In this document: positions 26,324-37,885 of the stretch, piece after piece | Numbering within the stretch: the first letter of the stretch is position 1 | Layout: each line of letters begins with the position of its first letter | From: Myxocyprinus asiaticus | Lineage: Eukaryota; Chordata; Actinopteri; Cypriniformes; Catostomidae | Assembly (NCBI RefSeq): GCF_019703515.2 | Contig: NC_059362.1 | Span: 23,868,826-23,932,825, forward strand | Length of the DNA: 64,000 nucleotides | Direction of reading: 5' to 3' | Program-made: the position numbers and the translations under genes | The notes under the pieces: model-generated | What the model was told of the DNA's origin: nothing | The model's database searches: none | Seen by the model: the letters and a program-made list of their open reading frames with translations, nothing else

Positions 26324-27690
26324 CTTACATACTTTTGGTTACTTCTGAAGTAGCTTAATTAAGCCAACTCTGACCATAGATTTGTAGTTAACAAGAAATA
26401 TACTAGAAAACAGTCCTTCAGAATGAATCATAATAACAATTTATTTACCAGTAATAGTAATACATTCAAACAATCCAATTAAAATAATAAATCAAACTCA
26501 AAGCTATCAGTGAACCAAGCATAATAATATAATTAAAGTTGTATTCCATTCAAACATTTACCAAACATAAGAAATACAAATTGCAGTTACCTGGTAGTGA
26601 AAAAACTACATACAAACGATGAAGCATGGGAGATCTGATTTACACCAGATTAAAAGGTGTAATGGGTACTCCATTAACTTAGAGCATGGTGATGCTTGAT
26701 TATCTGTTATTGTAGATGATATAGTCAGGCTAAGCCTGTTGTATAAAATTATCTTGTACGCTTTGTCCAACATGCATAGAGTCAAAAGTTCGGTGCCTGT
26801 GTGGAAAAGTTCAGAAGGTCATACTGAGTATACCCTATGTCACTATCCTGTGGGATGCAGGGCCTCCTTGACCAATGGCCCTTTTGTTTTAAATCATGCT
26901 GTTTTGCTGTTTTAGCAGAATGTTTAGTCTCCTTGACCAGCCATCTTTCTGACAGTTCTTTTGTTTAGTGATGGGTGGCAGGATGCAACTGGGAGAGACT
27001 TTCGGCACCACATGTATAGATTCATAGTTTTATGGCCTGGAAAAGCCCTAAGGTTATTCCTCCAGAAGGTTTCCGCTTATTGATTTTTGTGTCCTTTGGA
27101 ATGTTTGCTGCCTGTTGCACTTAAATCCTACAAATGTATTTCCTGTGATACAGTGATGAGAGGAGGGAGACGGTTGAATGAATATAGACTGCAGCCTGAA
27201 TAGCCGAATCAGTTGGAAAAAGATGATAAATAGTTTCTGTGTATATCATGTTTTGACTGGTTGGAAAACAGACCATACAGAAGAGGTAAGAAGCATTATT
27301 AGAGGCAAATGTAGATTTACACTGCAGTGACATAGTTTCCGATTCTTGTGAAAAATGGTTATTACTGGTACACTGGTAAATGTTAAGATTTCACTCACCA
27401 GTGATTGTGTAGTATATTGGGATTCAGCAGCGAGATCCATGTGTTGAAAGTAAAAGTTGTTCCGTGTATGTGTCCAAAGACTAGATCCAATACCCTTTCT
27501 GATAGATGCAATACCCTTTCTGTTCTCTACAGTTAGTTCATGGATTTGTTCAATTTAAAAAAAAGCAAAAGGGTCATTTTTGATGGAATATACCCATATG
27601 AATCAATATTGAATCGAATCGGAATCAAATCAAATGGAGAGCTTGTGAAATCGAATCGGGAAATCTGTATCAATACCCAGCCCTAGATTG
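26324..27690. other. Unclassified DNA; hAT-like end at 27590-27686
   Basis: No gene seen. 27600-27686 is rich in GAATCGAATCGG-type words and ends CCCAGCCCTAG, typical of a fish hAT-like terminus. Its partner may be near 18820, but the distance makes this weak. Confidence 0.35.
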
Positions 27691-29299
27691 CAGTTCCTAA
27701 TACAATGCACGTACATGTTGCTTTCTCATGTTTTGCCGCAATAATGGGCATTAGTGGAAACTGTCGTTTTCTACCGTAAGTTTTCTTTTTCAGGTTAATT
27801 ACTATCATGACAGAGCACAGAATTCTCATGGTATTGTAGTTGCAGCGAATTGAGGCATACTGCATTTTTATGCCATGTTGTTCATAACAGTTGTTAGTTG
27901 AGCGCCATTTTACTACTCTTGTTTTTAACAACCATTTCTGGCCTCAAAGCTCATTTATATTTTAAATGAAAGTCACTATATTTATAGCAATTTACCAGAA
28001 AAGAACACATCCGGTTTAAAGGCACAGAAATATAAAGGTAACTCTTCTTTCTTCTTTGAATACTGAGGTTTCTTACCACCACTGTAACGCGAGAGTGCAT
28101 GTTAAGTGTGTTCAACAAGTCCCTGCGTTGACAATGAGCTGGCCAAGCGCTCGCATCTGTGTTTGCGTAGGTTTTGGCCTTACTTTTTCCACTATTAAGT
28201 GGCTATTTGTAGCCTCAGGAAAATGAGCACAAAATTGCTGAAATGAAAAACCATGTATTTAACACAATATTTACATTAGAAACCCTTTATTCATTCACAA
28301 GGTTATAGGTAGATTTTGGAAATGGCACAAGGGGGAAGAAGCCCTTCTGTTAATCTGACACTCTCAAAATAATCTCAGGATGCCAAATATCAGCCGATAT
28401 ATTGGTCTGTATGAGACTCATATAAGATGAAATATTTAATTTGATGATATTAACATCTGCTACACGTGTTTTTACACAGAAATTGGCACCATCTGCATTT
28501 TATGAGTCACATCTGCTAATTATTCACCAATAAATAAGATCTAGCCAGTCCATATATCATCACACCACTGTGTGTTGTGTGTGCGTTTGTGTGTGTTGGG
28601 TTGCATATTCTTCAGACACCTGAGCTCTTCTTGACAGCTGTGATTGAAATGTTTTCCTTTTGGAGCTGTTTTGTAGTAAATCTGTTATACCTGGGATGGC
28701 CCAGCTGGACTAACCACACGCACACCTCCACCTCACTGCGGAGTCTGTGTGTGGTCTTTTGGTTGTTATTGGCAGATGCTTTCAGCAGAAACAGTTGATT
28801 TGCATTATCACACAGTTTGTGTGTCTGTTTATCTTGATTTAGCTCTATAGCATCTGTCATTACTTTGTGTGATGCTTTTAAAATGAGCTGTAAATAATGG
28901 CTCAGTTTCAAGAGTTTGATTCTCTGTGATATGTTTAATGGCAGAGATGCTCCCTCAGGCTTGATGCTGATTGATGAGCTTGTTTGATTGACAAGTCTTC
29001 TGCCTCATGCTGATTGATGGGCATTTTTTTGTTTCACCTTTGACACTGTACCAAAAAGAAGAAAGCTGCACATAGTTGAGAATTTCCAGTGGATGTATGT
29101 GCTTCAAGCAACTCCCAACCGTCTATGGACGAGTTGGAGAAAGATTTGCCATTTGCTACTAAATTTTAGTTTTTACTCACCAGACGTCTGACGACATGTA
29201 AGCATAATGCAACTGAAAACTGAAGAAGATATTAAGCAAACCGAGAAGGGGGCATCTTCACATATTATAAAGTATTTATATATATGACTCCACACGATA
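27691..29299. other. No gene seen
   Basis: Moderately AT-rich DNA. Frames at 28577-28798 and 28612-28911 overlap on opposite strands and show no domain or splice context. GT-rich words lie near 28570-28600. Confidence 0.35.
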
Positions 29300-29301
29300 T
29301 A

Positions 29302-29734
29302 CACTCACTGAGCACTTTATATACCCTACTTATTCATGCGATTATCTAATGAGCTAATCGTGTGGCATCAGTGCAATGCATAAAATCATGCAGATACAGG
29401 TCAGGAGCCATCCAGTGAGCTGCAGTTCTGTGAATGGAAACGCCTTGTTGGTGGATGGTGGTGGGTGAGGAGAGTCCCCTGTTCAGTATGTAAAGCGCTT
29501 TGAGTGTAGTGTCAGAAAAGCGCTATATAAATATAATGTTCATCCATTCATTCATTCATTCATTCAGAGCGGTCAACGGAGAATGGCCAGAAAAGCTATG
29601 GTAAGTAGTGTGCCGAAAAGAATCTTAGAATGCACAACACGCCAAACCTTGAGGCGAATGGGCTACAACAGCAGAAGACCAAGTCGGGCACTTTATTAGG
29701 ACCGTAGTGTTCCTCATAAAGTGCTCAGTGTGTG
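29302..29734. mobile_element. Deletion derivative of a Tc1-like element, split by a SINE piece
   Basis: The ends CACTCACTGAGCACTTTAT and its inverted partner ATAAAGTGCTCAGTGTGTG are flanked by TA (29300-29301 and 29735-29736). The inner blocks GGTCAACGGAGAATGGCC and ACCTTGAGGCGAATGGGCTA are remains of a Tc1 transposase gene known to me from other fish copies. Most of the gene is missing. Confidence 0.7.
29455..29567 (+). mobile_element. SINE 3' fragment inside the Tc1 derivative
   Basis: Contains GTAAAGCGCTTTGAGTGTAG and AAAGCGCTATATAAAT, the 3' region shared by a widespread fish SINE group, followed by a (CATT)n tail. It separates two blocks of the Tc1 derivative that are adjacent in full-length relatives. 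Confidence 0.65.
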
Positions 29735-29736
29735 TA

Positions 29737-31185
29737 GTACACGAGATTGTACATTTTATTTCTTATTTCACTTTTTGAAATTGCAATTATAGGAATGATA
29801 CAAGCTGTTGTCACTTTTTAAAAATGTAATACACCTTTTTAGAAAAAAAAAATAGCAAGATTGGAACCTAATAATGAAAATAGAATTCCACATATAACAA
29901 TAATTTAAGAATTTTTTTTCTGTCATCCGATCAATGTATGATTATAAATAATGTTTCATTTGAACTTTTTGATCATCAACTGACTGTAAATAACAAAGGA
30001 TTTTAAAAGAGACATGAAATGAAAATTAAGTGTGTGGATCTTGTCTTTGGACACAATATACATGCAACAAGCCAAAAGGAAACTTTTACTTGCATAATGT
30101 GTATTGACTTACATGTTCAGAAACGAGTTTTGCAACACTTACCTTCTAACAGACATCCAACAGCCATGCTACACTGGTCTGTAGCCATGCTGTAAAACAG
30201 AGAATGTTATGAAAACAGTCTGTGGAAAGTTTAAGCAAAATCAGAGTTAACGCCATTATATTCAATGTAAATGTAACTATGGCATATCACTGCTCATTTA
30301 AACCTAAATCCAGCTTCTTAAATGTCAGCTTTTTATTCGGCAAAAGGTTAGCTGTGCTTAAGTTTGAGTTACTACGCAACTCAATCACTGGCCAGTAGCT
30401 AGTAACAGACATGTTTTAGTCGCATATGCGAGTGATTTACCTGCAGTGTAGAGGGCTGACTCCAAACTTTCGCTTCCACCAAATCAAATCTTTATACATT
30501 CAAGTGGACATGTGCCATTGCTGTATATGGAATATTGCAGAAATGGCAAGTATGTACTGTATATATGTAATGCATTGTAGCATATAAAAAAGGAAGACTG
30601 TGACTTTTTGGTTGGTTATTACACTTACATTAGTCTGTGGAAATGATCATTAGCCTGTATAATTAATTACATTATACACTAATTATACAGGAACCATCAT
30701 GCAAAGTGTTACTGTTCTAGAATAAATTAACAGACACTGGTGAAGTTCGCTAAAACAGGGAAAGCATGTTAACAAAATTTAATGATTGTTTAATGATAAA
30801 CTACACCCAGAGAGTGACTTTCAAATGTCTCATGGTATAGGATTGCAAATTTTTGGTGTTTGATGTATACAAGTCATTTCACCACTCTTTTTGTCCTTGT
30901 GGTTTGGGAATATTTTGCAGTGTTCAATTGAAATATGTCAGTGTGTGGTCAGGATGTGGTTGGACGTGATTCACAGGCATACTAAGGCAGCTCCAATGAG
31001 ATCATTTTTATGTTTTAAGGACTTTTTTCTTCAAAAGTATTGCTCTGCTTTGTGTCACGCACCCCCTCTGCGGCCTGCTGTAGCTGTTTGTGCTGATTGC
31101 CTGAACAGTTTTGCTTTGGTCCTCGGGGGGCTCTAGATCTCACTTTAATATGCATTTGTCCCGAGTGATTTTTTTTATTATTTTT
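29737..31185. other. No gene seen
   Basis: AT-rich DNA. The frame 30891-31136 has no recognisable domain. No repeat ends paired. Confidence 0.35.
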
Positions 31186-31189
31186 ATTT

Positions 31190-31550
31190 ATTATTATTTC
31201 CCTCCTGCTTTATTTATCCAGTCTTTTTCTCCTTTCCTTTCCACTTCCCCCTTCTTTCTTTCTTACGCTTTCTTTCTTTAGCTCTCTTTTTTCTTCTGTG
31301 CTTTCTTTCGCACTTTCTTTAGCTCTTTTGCAATTCATCTTTTGCTCCTTTCTTTCACTCTCTTTCGCTCTTGCTTTCGCTCTTTCTTTTGCTCCTTTTT
31401 GCTTTTGCTTTTCACTCGTTCTTTTCGCTCTTTCTCACTTCATTCATTCTTTTCTCATTCTTATCTATCATTCTCTTTCTGTTGTTGTTCTTTCACTTTC
31501 TTTTGCTCTTCTTTTGTTTTTCCTTTTTATTCTCTCTCTTTCTTTCTCTG
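31190..31550 (+). repeat. Pyrimidine-rich tract, degenerate (CTTT)n
   Basis: About 350 bp of nearly continuous C and T on the + strand, with repeated CTTTCTTT, CTCTTTCTTTTGCTC and TTCGCTC words. The long hydrophobic frames across it are artefacts of composition. A similar tract lies at 56706-56930. Confidence 0.8.
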
Positions 31551-31576
31551 CTGATGGTGGTAACTTTAACTTTAGC

Positions 31577-32305
31577 AATGTGACCCCATTTCCACCTGGT
31601 AATAAGATGCGTTTTTGGTGATCCAATCACAAGTGGTCAGTACTAACGGGGGTCCAAAATGTTTTGTGAATGGATCACAAAAACCAAAAGTTTAAACTCT
31701 CTAAAACAAGAGTTTAAACTTTGCTGGTTATGTGTGCCTTTAAAAGGAAATAACCATCCGATTGGAAAATTTGGAAATGCGAATACACAAGCACAAGAAC
31801 TTCACAAATCTTCTTTACATTTACATTTAGTCATTTAGCAGATGTTTTTATCCAAAGCGACTAACAAATAACACACTTCTTCAGTGTGTCTGATATCAAC
31901 ATGCAGAGATATAGAAGACAAGCACAAACATCTGAAGCTCTGGTTAATACAGGTACTCCACTAAAACAATGGATAATTCTGCTCGAAATGTTGCATTTGT
32001 GCATTGATCAAATTTCAGCTGCATCTGGGAGAAACAGGGAACAATTTTTTTTTTTTTTGTGCTTTCTTTGTCTTTTATGACTTTTTTGCAGTTTATTATC
32101 GTTACGTAACACTTGACATTGTAACTGATGTATGTCTTCATGAAATCAGAGACCCTCCCCTTGAAATCCGATCCCAAGTGGTCACAGGAGACACATTTGA
32201 GACGCATGGTAAAACCAGGTGGAAACAGCAATGTGTCTCGGCTAACCTCTTGTGATCAGATCACCGAAAATGCTTCTTAACACCAGTGGAAATGGGGCCA
32301 ATGAA
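31577..32305. mobile_element. Non-autonomous DNA transposon, copy B
   Basis: Relative of the element at 275-2499. Ends CCCCATTTCCACCTGGT and CAGTGGAAATGGGG, with inner GTGATCCAATCAC and GTGATCAGATCAC blocks. It lacks the Sleeping Beauty-type insertion, so it shows the empty site near 31962. It has a small SINE tail of its own at 31813-31872. Confidence 0.65.
31813..31872 (-). mobile_element. SINE 3'-tail fragment
   Basis: TTTACATTTAGTCATTTAGC followed by TTTTATCCAAAGCGACTAAC is the complement of the common fish SINE 3' tail (GATAAAAGC-TCTGCTAAATG type). Only the tail is present. Confidence 0.65.
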
Positions 32306-32740
32306 GTAGATTAGAGAGGAAGCACTGTGGGTGGGCATGAAACTGTAGGAGTCTGCTCTAAAATTTACTGCTAATCAGACCCGGGAAACTCAGTTGGGAA
32401 CAGCCTGACTGTTGGTTGTTGGCACTGTAGTGCAAGTGTGTGTTTAACGCTCTAATAAAGCTTGCTACGCTAACCTCATTAGCCTTTTATGTCAGGCCTC
32501 TAACCACCCCAAATGACATTAGCCTTTTACTTGTCACCATGGCAACCAGCCCACTGTTTTCTCTTGTTTTTCTTATTTGCTTTCTCTGATAGCTCAGTTC
32601 TTGAGGGGAGTATTGAAGATACAATGTAACCAAGTAACTCTGCTCTATTTAATTTTTTTTTGTTTTTTTTTTGGTTATGATAGAGTATTGGACAACGTTT
32701 CAGGCCTAGTTACTTATAGTTTAGTCTCATTCTCAGTCGA
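32306..32740. other. No gene seen
   Basis: Short stretch between two repeats, with T-runs near 32650. No coding frame supported. Confidence 0.35.
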
Positions 32741-32744
32741 TGCT

Positions 32745-33870
32745 CTAACATCTGATGCACAAAACGCTTTCTCAAACCATCAGCACAAATCTTATTGGCT
32801 GGTTTGATGGTACTTCCGTGAATTGAAGCACACAGGACTTTTTATCAGTGCACCTGGAAACAGAGTTGTGTTAGCAAGCTTCTGCGTTGCTACACTGAGC
32901 GCATTTTAGGACAAAATTATAACCTGATTTGCCCAAGTTTGGCAGGCTGGTGACATCAGATCTTTTAAAGATATAGAGCTGTTTAACCATGATGTAAATT
33001 TGTTAGCAAACCCCAAAGTCTAATTCGCCATGGGTTCCCTCTGGATTTTCCTATGGGTTTTTATAATGGATGTTTTCAACTTGTGAGTAAAATAAGGACT
33101 GCGGTGACGTTTTTGTATACAACATAAATTACACACTTTCATACCTCAAATGAGAATTTTAAAGCCATTATGTTTTTTTAATTCATTTTATTAAAAAAGT
33201 ATGCAATTCAATACGGCTTAAAAATTCACATTTGAGGTATGACTGCGTGTAATTTATGTTGTAGAACAAAACTTCCATGTATCGTCAAGTTATGTTTACC
33301 ACAGACGTTATTTTACCCATAAGTTAAAAAATCTCATTGTAAAAACTCGTAGGAAAATCCAGAGGAAACTCATGGCGAATTCTCTTCCGGGTTTGTGGAT
33401 TATAACTTGAACAGCTCTATTCAGAGTTTATTTTGAGGCACTTTGCAAAAAGTAAAGCTGAAATCCACAAGCAGAGCTGCATATTCTGCTTTGTTTACTT
33501 GGTTATGTCTGTGAAATTCTCGATGATAAGGTTTTCTGTGCTGTACTTAGAGTCTCTAATTTCCTGTGTGTTTTCTGGGCAATCACTGGCAAAGATTGCC
33601 ATGCCATTATATACATTTTTCTTTCCCCTTGTCTGCCTTTTATTATGGCAAACAAGGGGAAAGTATATCTCTGATCGTATATCTCCGATAACCCTGTCCT
33701 TAATCCTCACGTAATGGCAAAACAGACTGTGATTGATTGCTTTACATGTCAGTTTGAAAGCTTTCCCTGTCTTATTGGCCAGTTCTTGGCCAGTCTTAGC
33801 TTCTATACGGTCCAGACCTTTTCCGTTTTTGTCAAAGGTTTGGCTATGCAAAACTGTGTAGCACACATTA
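32745..33870 (+). repeat. Dispersed repeat, copy 1 (contains a foldback element)
   Basis: Aligns by eye with 37240-37885. Shared blocks include TTGCCCAAGTTT, GCAGAGCTGCATATTCTGCT, TTTCTGTGCTGTACT and TGTGATTGATTGCTTT/TGTGATTAACATGTC. The frames 33433-33714 and 33495-33866 lie inside it and show no domain. Family unknown. Confidence 0.65.
32976..33417. mobile_element. Foldback MITE, 442 bp, at a TA site
   Basis: The two arms (about 32976-33165 and 33215-33417) are inverted repeats starting GAGCTGTT and ending AACAGCTC. Matched inner words include GGATTTTCC, ATAAATTACAC/GTGTAATTTAT and ATACCTCAAATG/CATTTGAGGTAT. TA flanks both sides (32974-32975, 33418-33419). The related repeat at 37240-37885 has the uninterrupted sequence AAAGATATTCAGAG. 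Confidence 0.8.
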
Positions 33871-34498
33871 AACTGTATGTTCCAAACGTATCCGAGTTAA
33901 AATTGTATAAGTGCTGATAGTCTGCTTGTTTTGCATTAACACTGAGCTTTGCACTCAGCATTGTGCATCCAAAACCTGGCCAATGAAACTTTGACATTTA
34001 GGTGTGAGATTTGATGTATGTGTGACAATGAGGGGGTTGGGGTCTCTGAGGGAAAGCTGGATAAGAATGGAGAGATGAAATGCATGGATCTGGAGAGATG
34101 GAAGGAATAGATGGAGAACGGGTGCACAGGCACTGGTAGAAAAACAATCGGTAAAGTGAGGAGTGCACTTTCTGTTGATCTCTCTCTTAGTGCTGATGCT
34201 AATTGCCTCGCTCTCACTTGCACCCTCTATTTTACTCAGTCTGTCTTGTCACAAATGTGCACACACAAATGCGTACAAACACATACACGCATGGCATCCC
34301 TTTATGTCTCTCACAGAGCACAAGCACACCGCTTCCTCTGTCATTATTCCTGCATTTGTAAAAGCTCTGTGTTGCGGTGGAAAATGGAGAGAGAGAGAGG
34401 GAGTGTCTGCAAAAAGTGTTGTCAGCCAAGTAGGCAAACAAGGAGTGTGAGAGCTAGAGTGTGTGGAATTGGACAAAAACAGAGAAAGAGTTGGAGAA
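33871..34498. other. No gene; purine-rich short repeats
   Basis: Several overlapping short frames on both strands without domains. It includes a (GA)n stretch near 34387-34400. Nothing supported as coding. Confidence 0.35.
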
Positions 34499-34513
34499 AA
34501 AAATAGCAATTAT

Positions 34514-34939
34514 TTATTTTTATTATCTCCCCTTTTTCTCCCCAATTTGGCATGTCCGATTCCCAATGCACTCTAAGTCCTCGTGGCCTCAATCCGGGTG
34601 GCGGAGGATGAATCTCAGTTGCCTCCGCGTCTGAGACAGTCAATCCGCGCATCTTATTACGTGGCTTGTTGAGCACGTTACCGCGGAGACCTAGCGCATG
34701 TGGAGGCTCACACTATTCTCTGCGGCATCCACGCACAACTCACCATGCGCCCCAACGAGAGCGAACCACATTATAGTGACCACGAGGAGGTTACCCCATG
34801 TGACTCTTCCCTCCCTAGCAACTGGGCCAATTGGTTGCTTAGGAAGCCTGACTGGAGTCACTCAGCATGCCTTGGATTCGAACTTGTGACTCCAGGTGTG
34901 GTAGTCAGCTTCTTTACTTGCTGAGCTACCCAGGCCCCC
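34514..34939 (-). mobile_element. Full-length tRNA-derived SINE with 15-bp target duplication
   Basis: Flanked by the direct repeat AAAAATAGCAATTAT at 34499-34513 and 34940-34954. Read on the minus strand it starts GGGGCCTGGGTAGCTCAGC (A-box-like) and continues to a B-box-like GTTCGAATCCA. It then has a long non-tRNA body and ends toward an A-rich tail. It matches the element at 57746-58190 over its whole length. Confidence 0.9.
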
Positions 34940-34982
34940 AAAAATAGCAATTATGATACGATACAGATACTGAATGCCCAGA

Positions 34983-35410
34983 GTAGGGATGTGCAAGAAT
35001 GGTCGACTAGTCGTTCAACAACTGACTATTTGATTTTTGACATTGACTAGTAATTTTTTTATTTTAATATTTAAGACAGCATGTTAATATTTTATACTGT
35101 AGTTAAATTATTATTATAATTTTTTTTTTTTATCACAGATACCATTACAATTAATAGGTATAAATATGACATTAAGTTCAAGGCACTTAACTCCAGGTTG
35201 CTCCAGGATGATTGTCCCTGTAATAAGTGCACTGTAAGTCTCTTTGGATAAAAGCATCTGCCAAATGCATAAATGTAAAATGTAAATGAATTTGACTATT
35301 GATTAAGGTAGGCTATCTTTTGTAATTACATTTTTGGTAGGATAGTTATAATAAAGTTGATATTCGATATATTTGATGTGTCATTTTATTACTTCAATTT
35401 TTTTAAGTGT
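34983..35410. repeat. hAT-like left end and SINE tail remnant
   Basis: TAGGGATGTGCAAGAATGG with GTCGACTAGTCG at 34984-35013 resembles one end of a hAT-like family. The other end was not found. 35215-35286 contains GGATAAAAGCATCTGCCAAA, the tail of a fish SINE. Confidence 0.5.
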
Positions 35411-35417
35411 AGGTTTA

Positions 35418-36468
35418 CACCGATCATCCACAACATTAAAACCACCTGCCTAATAACATGTAGGTCCCCCTCGTGCCACCAAAACAGCTCTGACCTGTCG
35501 ATGCGTGGACTCCACAAGACCTCTGAAGGTGTCCTGTGGTATCTGGCACGTTAGTAGCAGATCCTTTAAGTCCTGTAAGTTGCGAGGTGGGGCCTCCTTG
35601 GATCGGACTTGGTGGTCCAGCACATCCCATAGTTGCTCAATCAGATTGCGATCTGGGGAATTTGGAGGCCAAGTCAACACCTTGAACTCCTTGTCATGTT
35701 CTGCAAACAATTCCAGAACAATTTTGCAGTGTGGCAGTTGCAGTTAAGCTGCTGAAAGAGGCCACTGCTAAGGTTTCCCAGCAGAACATTGCCCAGAGCA
35801 TCACACTGTCTCCACCAGCCTGCCTTCTCATGGTGCATCCTGCTGCCATCTCTTCCCCAAGTAAACGGCACACATGCACCCGGCCGTCCACGTGATCTAA
35901 AAGAAAATGTGATTCATCAGACCACGCCACCTTCTTCCATTGCTCCATGGTCCAGTTCTGATGCTCACGTGCCCATTGTAGGCACTTTCAGCAGTGGACG
36001 GGTCAGCAAGCTGCAATGCACTGTGTGTTCTGACACCTTTCTATCATGGCCAGCATTATGTTTTTCAGAAATTTGTGCTCTTCTGTGGATTGGACCAGAC
36101 GGACAAGCCTTCGCTCCCAACACGCATCAATGAGCCTTGGGTGCCCATGACCCTGTCGCCCGTTCACTGGTTGTCCTTTCTTGGAACACTTTTGGTAGGT
36201 ACTAACCACTGCATACCGGGAACACCCCACAAGACCTGCCATTTTAGAGATGCTCTGACCCAGTCGTCTAGCCATCACAATTTCGCCCTTGTCAAAGTCG
36301 CTCAGTTCCTTAAGCTTGCCCATTTTTCCTGCTTCCAACACATGAAATTCAAGAACTGACTGTTCACTTGCTGCCTAGTATATCCCACCCCTTGACAGGT
36401 GCCATTGTAATGAGATAAATGTTATTCACTTCACCTGTCATTGGTTTTAATGTTGTGGCTGATCAGTA
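35418..36468 (-). mobile_element. Tc1-like element, 1.05 kb, decayed
   Basis: The left end CACCGATCATCCACAACAT and the reverse complement of the right end, TACTGATCAGCCACAACAT, are inverted repeats. TA occurs at 35416-35417 and 36469-36470. The minus-strand transposase is broken. Confidence 0.85.
35450..36323 (-). pseudogene. Tc1-like transposase, internal deletion
   Basis: The start [16 protein letters not shown] is at 36323 on the minus strand, followed by a helix-turn-helix region with [15 protein letters not shown]. The first catalytic Asp is in VAWSDESHF (frame 35694-35948). The C-terminal block with SPDRNLIEQLWDV (frame 35450-35710) keeps the catalytic Glu. The segment that should carry the second Asp (the QQDNAP type box) is missing at the junction near 35700-35760. 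Three frames are needed to read the gene. It cannot be functional. Confidence 0.85.
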
Positions 36469-36470
36469 TA

Positions 36471-37235
36471 AATACTCTGTAGTTGGAAAAAAAAAAACAA
36501 TTTGCCCTTGGAATTCATTTATGAAGAGGATAAATTTGCTGCTCATTAAATAACATTATTTCACGTCTATGTAAATTTACTATTGCAGCATATCTATTGC
36601 TATGGCTATATTATTAGTGCTCTCTTATTTCTTGTTTTGTGCTCAGTTTATACATCTGCATGCTATCACGTCGATTTTATGAGCAACTAGTACTACCCAC
36701 ATGCCGTTTTAGGCATTTGTTGTGCTATTTTTAGTTCTATTGCTTTTACTTCATTTATATTCAAATTCATGTTTTTTACTCGAACAACAAGAGGTGATGG
36801 CAAAACATGCATTTAAGGGTGAGAAACACCACTACAGCAAACAAAGAACCACAGCAATATTTTACTTTCTGACTTTTTGGCTCGTAGCAATGTTCCCTTT
36901 GTTATCATACATAATCCGTAAGTCTCTGTTTTGATGACTTTGACAGTTTTGTGCAAACAAATGTTATAGTTATTAAACGTATTTCTTTTTTAAATATCTT
37001 TTATTGCATGTAGCAAAATGTGTTAAACTGAGCTGAGAGTATGGCACACTTAATGGTAGCTGAAAAATTATACAGTATATTTAATAAACAAACTAGCAAA
37101 GGGTGAATTATTTCAAGGACTTTGTGAACTTTGTATTCTGTGTTCTCAGAGTGGTTCACAATATATGCTCCCTCCTAGTCTCAGCCTCAGACAGCATGCC
37201 CACAGTCTGTGTTCTAACCGTCCACAGTCTGTGTA
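36471..37235. other. No gene seen
   Basis: AT-rich DNA. The frame 36722-36934 is a hydrophobic low-complexity frame without family resemblance. Confidence 0.35.
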
Positions 37236-37239
37236 CTAA

Positions 37240-37885
37240 CCGTCTGATGCTTATAGCACACAAAACTGGTAAAGGCTTTCTCGAACAATCAGCACTAATC
37301 TGATTGCCCGGTTCAAAGGAACTTCCGCAAGGAGACATACACAGAACATTTTATCAGTCCACCTGGAAGCCAAGTCGTGTTCACAAGGGTCCGTGTTGAT
37401 TCAGTGAGTGCTTTTGAGAATTAAATAATCACAGAATTTGCCCAAGTTTACCAGGGTAGTGACATAAAATCTTTAAAGATATTCAGAGTTTCATTTGAGG
37501 CACATAGCAGAAAGTAAAGCGGATAACCATGAGCAGAGCTGCATATTCTGCTTCATTTACTTAGTTATGTGAAATTCTTTATAATGAGATTTTCTGTGCT
37601 GTACTGACTGTACACCTTTTTTTTTCCAGCTATTTTCCTGTGTTTTCTGTGCAGTCACTCGTGGAGACTCGTGCGCCATTATATAATTTTTTTTTATTTC
37701 CCTAAGTCTGTCTTTTATTATGGTGTGATACATCTCCGATAATCCCACCCCTAAACACCCCGTCATGACAAAACTGACTGTGATTAACATGTCAGTTAGC
37801 ATGGCTTTTCCTGTCTAAATGGGCAGATCTTAGCCAGTTGAAGCGGCTACAGACCCCAGACCTATGCCGCAGTCATAGGTCTGGC
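37240..37885 (+). repeat. Dispersed repeat, copy 2 (empty site for the foldback element)
   Basis: Relative of 32745-33870 without the foldback element. The continuous sequence AAAGATATTCAGAG lies at about 37475-37488. It ends where a Sleeping Beauty-type fragment begins. Confidence 0.65.

Noticed and set aside
31298..31621. A 107-residue hydrophobic frame that looks like a membrane protein
   Set aside because: It lies in a C/T-only tract where Phe, Leu and Ser codons arise from composition. Three frames are open across the same tract.
33495..33866. A 123-residue minus-strand frame
   Set aside because: It falls within a dispersed repeat whose second copy at 37.5 kb does not keep the frame, and it has no domain.
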